A DNA stretch of 64,000 bases from an uncultured Flavobacteriaceae bacterium. GTDB lineage: Bacteria; Bacteroidota; Bacteroidia; Flavobacteriales; Flavobacteriaceae. The notes below the pieces were generated by a model. That model was not told the origin of the DNA and did no database searches. It worked only from the letters and a program-made list of their open reading frames with translations. The translations under genes were made by a program, and so were the position numbers. Below, one piece after another: positions 63,471-64,000 of the stretch (positions are counted from its first letter, which is position 1; each line of letters starts with the position of its first letter). Where the stretch lies: NCBI GenBank assembly GCA_937923515.1, contig CALDUF010000012.1, positions 1 to 64,000 of the forward strand, given 5' to 3'.

Positions 63471-64000
63471 ATGAAATTAGCCGTTTTTGGGCGTTTTAAT
63501 AACAAGTACACCTTAACCTCTGTAGATACGCTTTTAAACTACGTATCTAAAAAAGATGTTGATGTTTTTATAGAAGCTGAATTCTCTGAACTTATAAAAT
63601 CTGTATCAACAAAACGAACGTTTTACAGTACATTTGAAACCTTTGAAAAACTTGATGCGTCTTACGACTTATTGGTAAGCATTGGTGGTGATGGCACTAT
63701 TTTAAGAGCCATAACATTTGTAATGGGTTTAGATATTCCTATAGTTGGTATTAACACGGGGCGTTTAGGGTTTTTAGCTACCATACAGGTTGAAGATATA
63801 GAAACTGCAGTACAAAACATAATTGATGGGAAGTACAAAATCTCTGAACGCAGTTTACTTGCTGTAGAAACTTCGCCTGCCAATAGTAACATATTAGAAT
63901 TAAACTTTGCATTAAACGAAGTTGCGGTGAGCAGAAAAAATACAACTTCTATGATTACTGTAGAAACGCTTCTAGACGACCAGTATTTAACTTCGTATTG
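63471..64000 (+). CDS. nadK: NAD kinase (5' part, runs off the window)
   Basis: ATG at 63471 opens a frame still open at the window end (176 codons). The ATP/NAD motif GGDGTILRA is near 75, NTGRLGFLA follows near 95, and the second Asn-Glu motif LNEVAVSR near 150. It makes NADP from NAD. The gene is cut off at the right edge of the window, so its end is not seen. Confidence 0.95.
   Translation, partial: MKLAVFGRFNNKYTLTSVDTLLNYVSKKDVDVFIEAEFSELIKSVSTKRTFYSTFETFEKLDASYDLLVSIGGDGTILRAITFVMGLDIPIVGINTGRLGFLATIQVEDIETAVQNIIDGKYKISERSLLAVETSPANSNILELNFALNEVAVSRKNTTSMITVETLLDDQYLTSY

Noticed and set aside
1-64000. CRISPR array, insertion sequence or toxin-antitoxin system
   Set aside because: No regularly spaced repeats, transposase motifs or recognisable toxin or antitoxin were found; the only candidate accessory pair (2839-3540) has no recognisable toxin fold.

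Overview
The window is AT-rich chromosomal DNA of a member of the Flavobacteriaceae (Bacteroidota). The signs are promoters of the TAnnTTTG type, few Shine-Dalgarno sequences, type IX secretion sorting tails, families largely confined to this phylum (DUF4271, DUF4296), a DNA polymerase III alpha subunit carrying its own proofreading exonuclease, and rpsP with a long Ala/Glu tail. No genus is claimed. Most of the window is ordinary housekeeping sequence. No insertion sequence, prophage, CRISPR array, rRNA, integrase or transposase was seen.

Layout. 1-2.4 kb: tRNA-Asp, a lone DUF58 protein, a short ClpP paralogue and thioredoxin, all on the minus strand. 2.5-3.6 kb is the only clearly accessory pocket: a two-gene cassette (a frameshifted DUF1493-type gene and a small unknown protein) bounded by an 11-bp inverted repeat, with a large imperfect palindrome at its 3' end and a dispersed structured repeat beyond it. 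3.6-8 kb: dnaE. 8-14 kb: rpsP and rimM, trmN6 and glutaryl-CoA dehydrogenase, with two diverged PA2169-type bundle proteins and a beta-propeller lactonase. 14-18.4 kb: a probable metal-related pair, a GDSL lipoprotein, a metallophosphoesterase and a DUF1853 protein. 18.6-22.7 kb, minus: DUF1508, ferredoxin, NifU-like and Mrp (Fe-S handling), then an alkyltransferase-like protein, a LysE exporter and TrmB.

23-34.5 kb: a glycosyltransferase converging on a PhoR/PhoB-like two-component pair, a minimal type IX tail protein, a LuxE-like acyl-protein synthetase, a YHS protein, TyrS, an SDR epimerase, a DUF4296-PyrC-dolichyl-mannose-synthase-like operon, DUF4271 and HemD. 34.5-47.4 kb: PckA, DUF423, an Lrp regulator, a beta-barrel protein, GlyRS, ComF, an Ig-like lipoprotein, an omega-amidase, a coiled-coil protein, a membrane MutS-like ATPase, a zinc peptidase and alanine dehydrogenase. 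47.5-57 kb: SemiSWEET, a TPR protein, a 40-residue membrane peptide, SerS, an HTTM protein, RibF, a large secreted metalloprotease and Pth. 57-64 kb: the clpX-clpP-tig protein-quality locus, a 4-TM holin-family protein, an alpha/beta hydrolase, PdxJ, a CBS protein and the 5' part of nadK, cut by the window end.

The most interesting material is non-coding or accessory: the cassette with its nested palindrome, the A7 frameshift in its first gene, four copies of a structured repeat that always runs with neighbouring genes, palindromes placed just before start codons, and a hairpin-rich rpsP leader containing a terminator-like stem.
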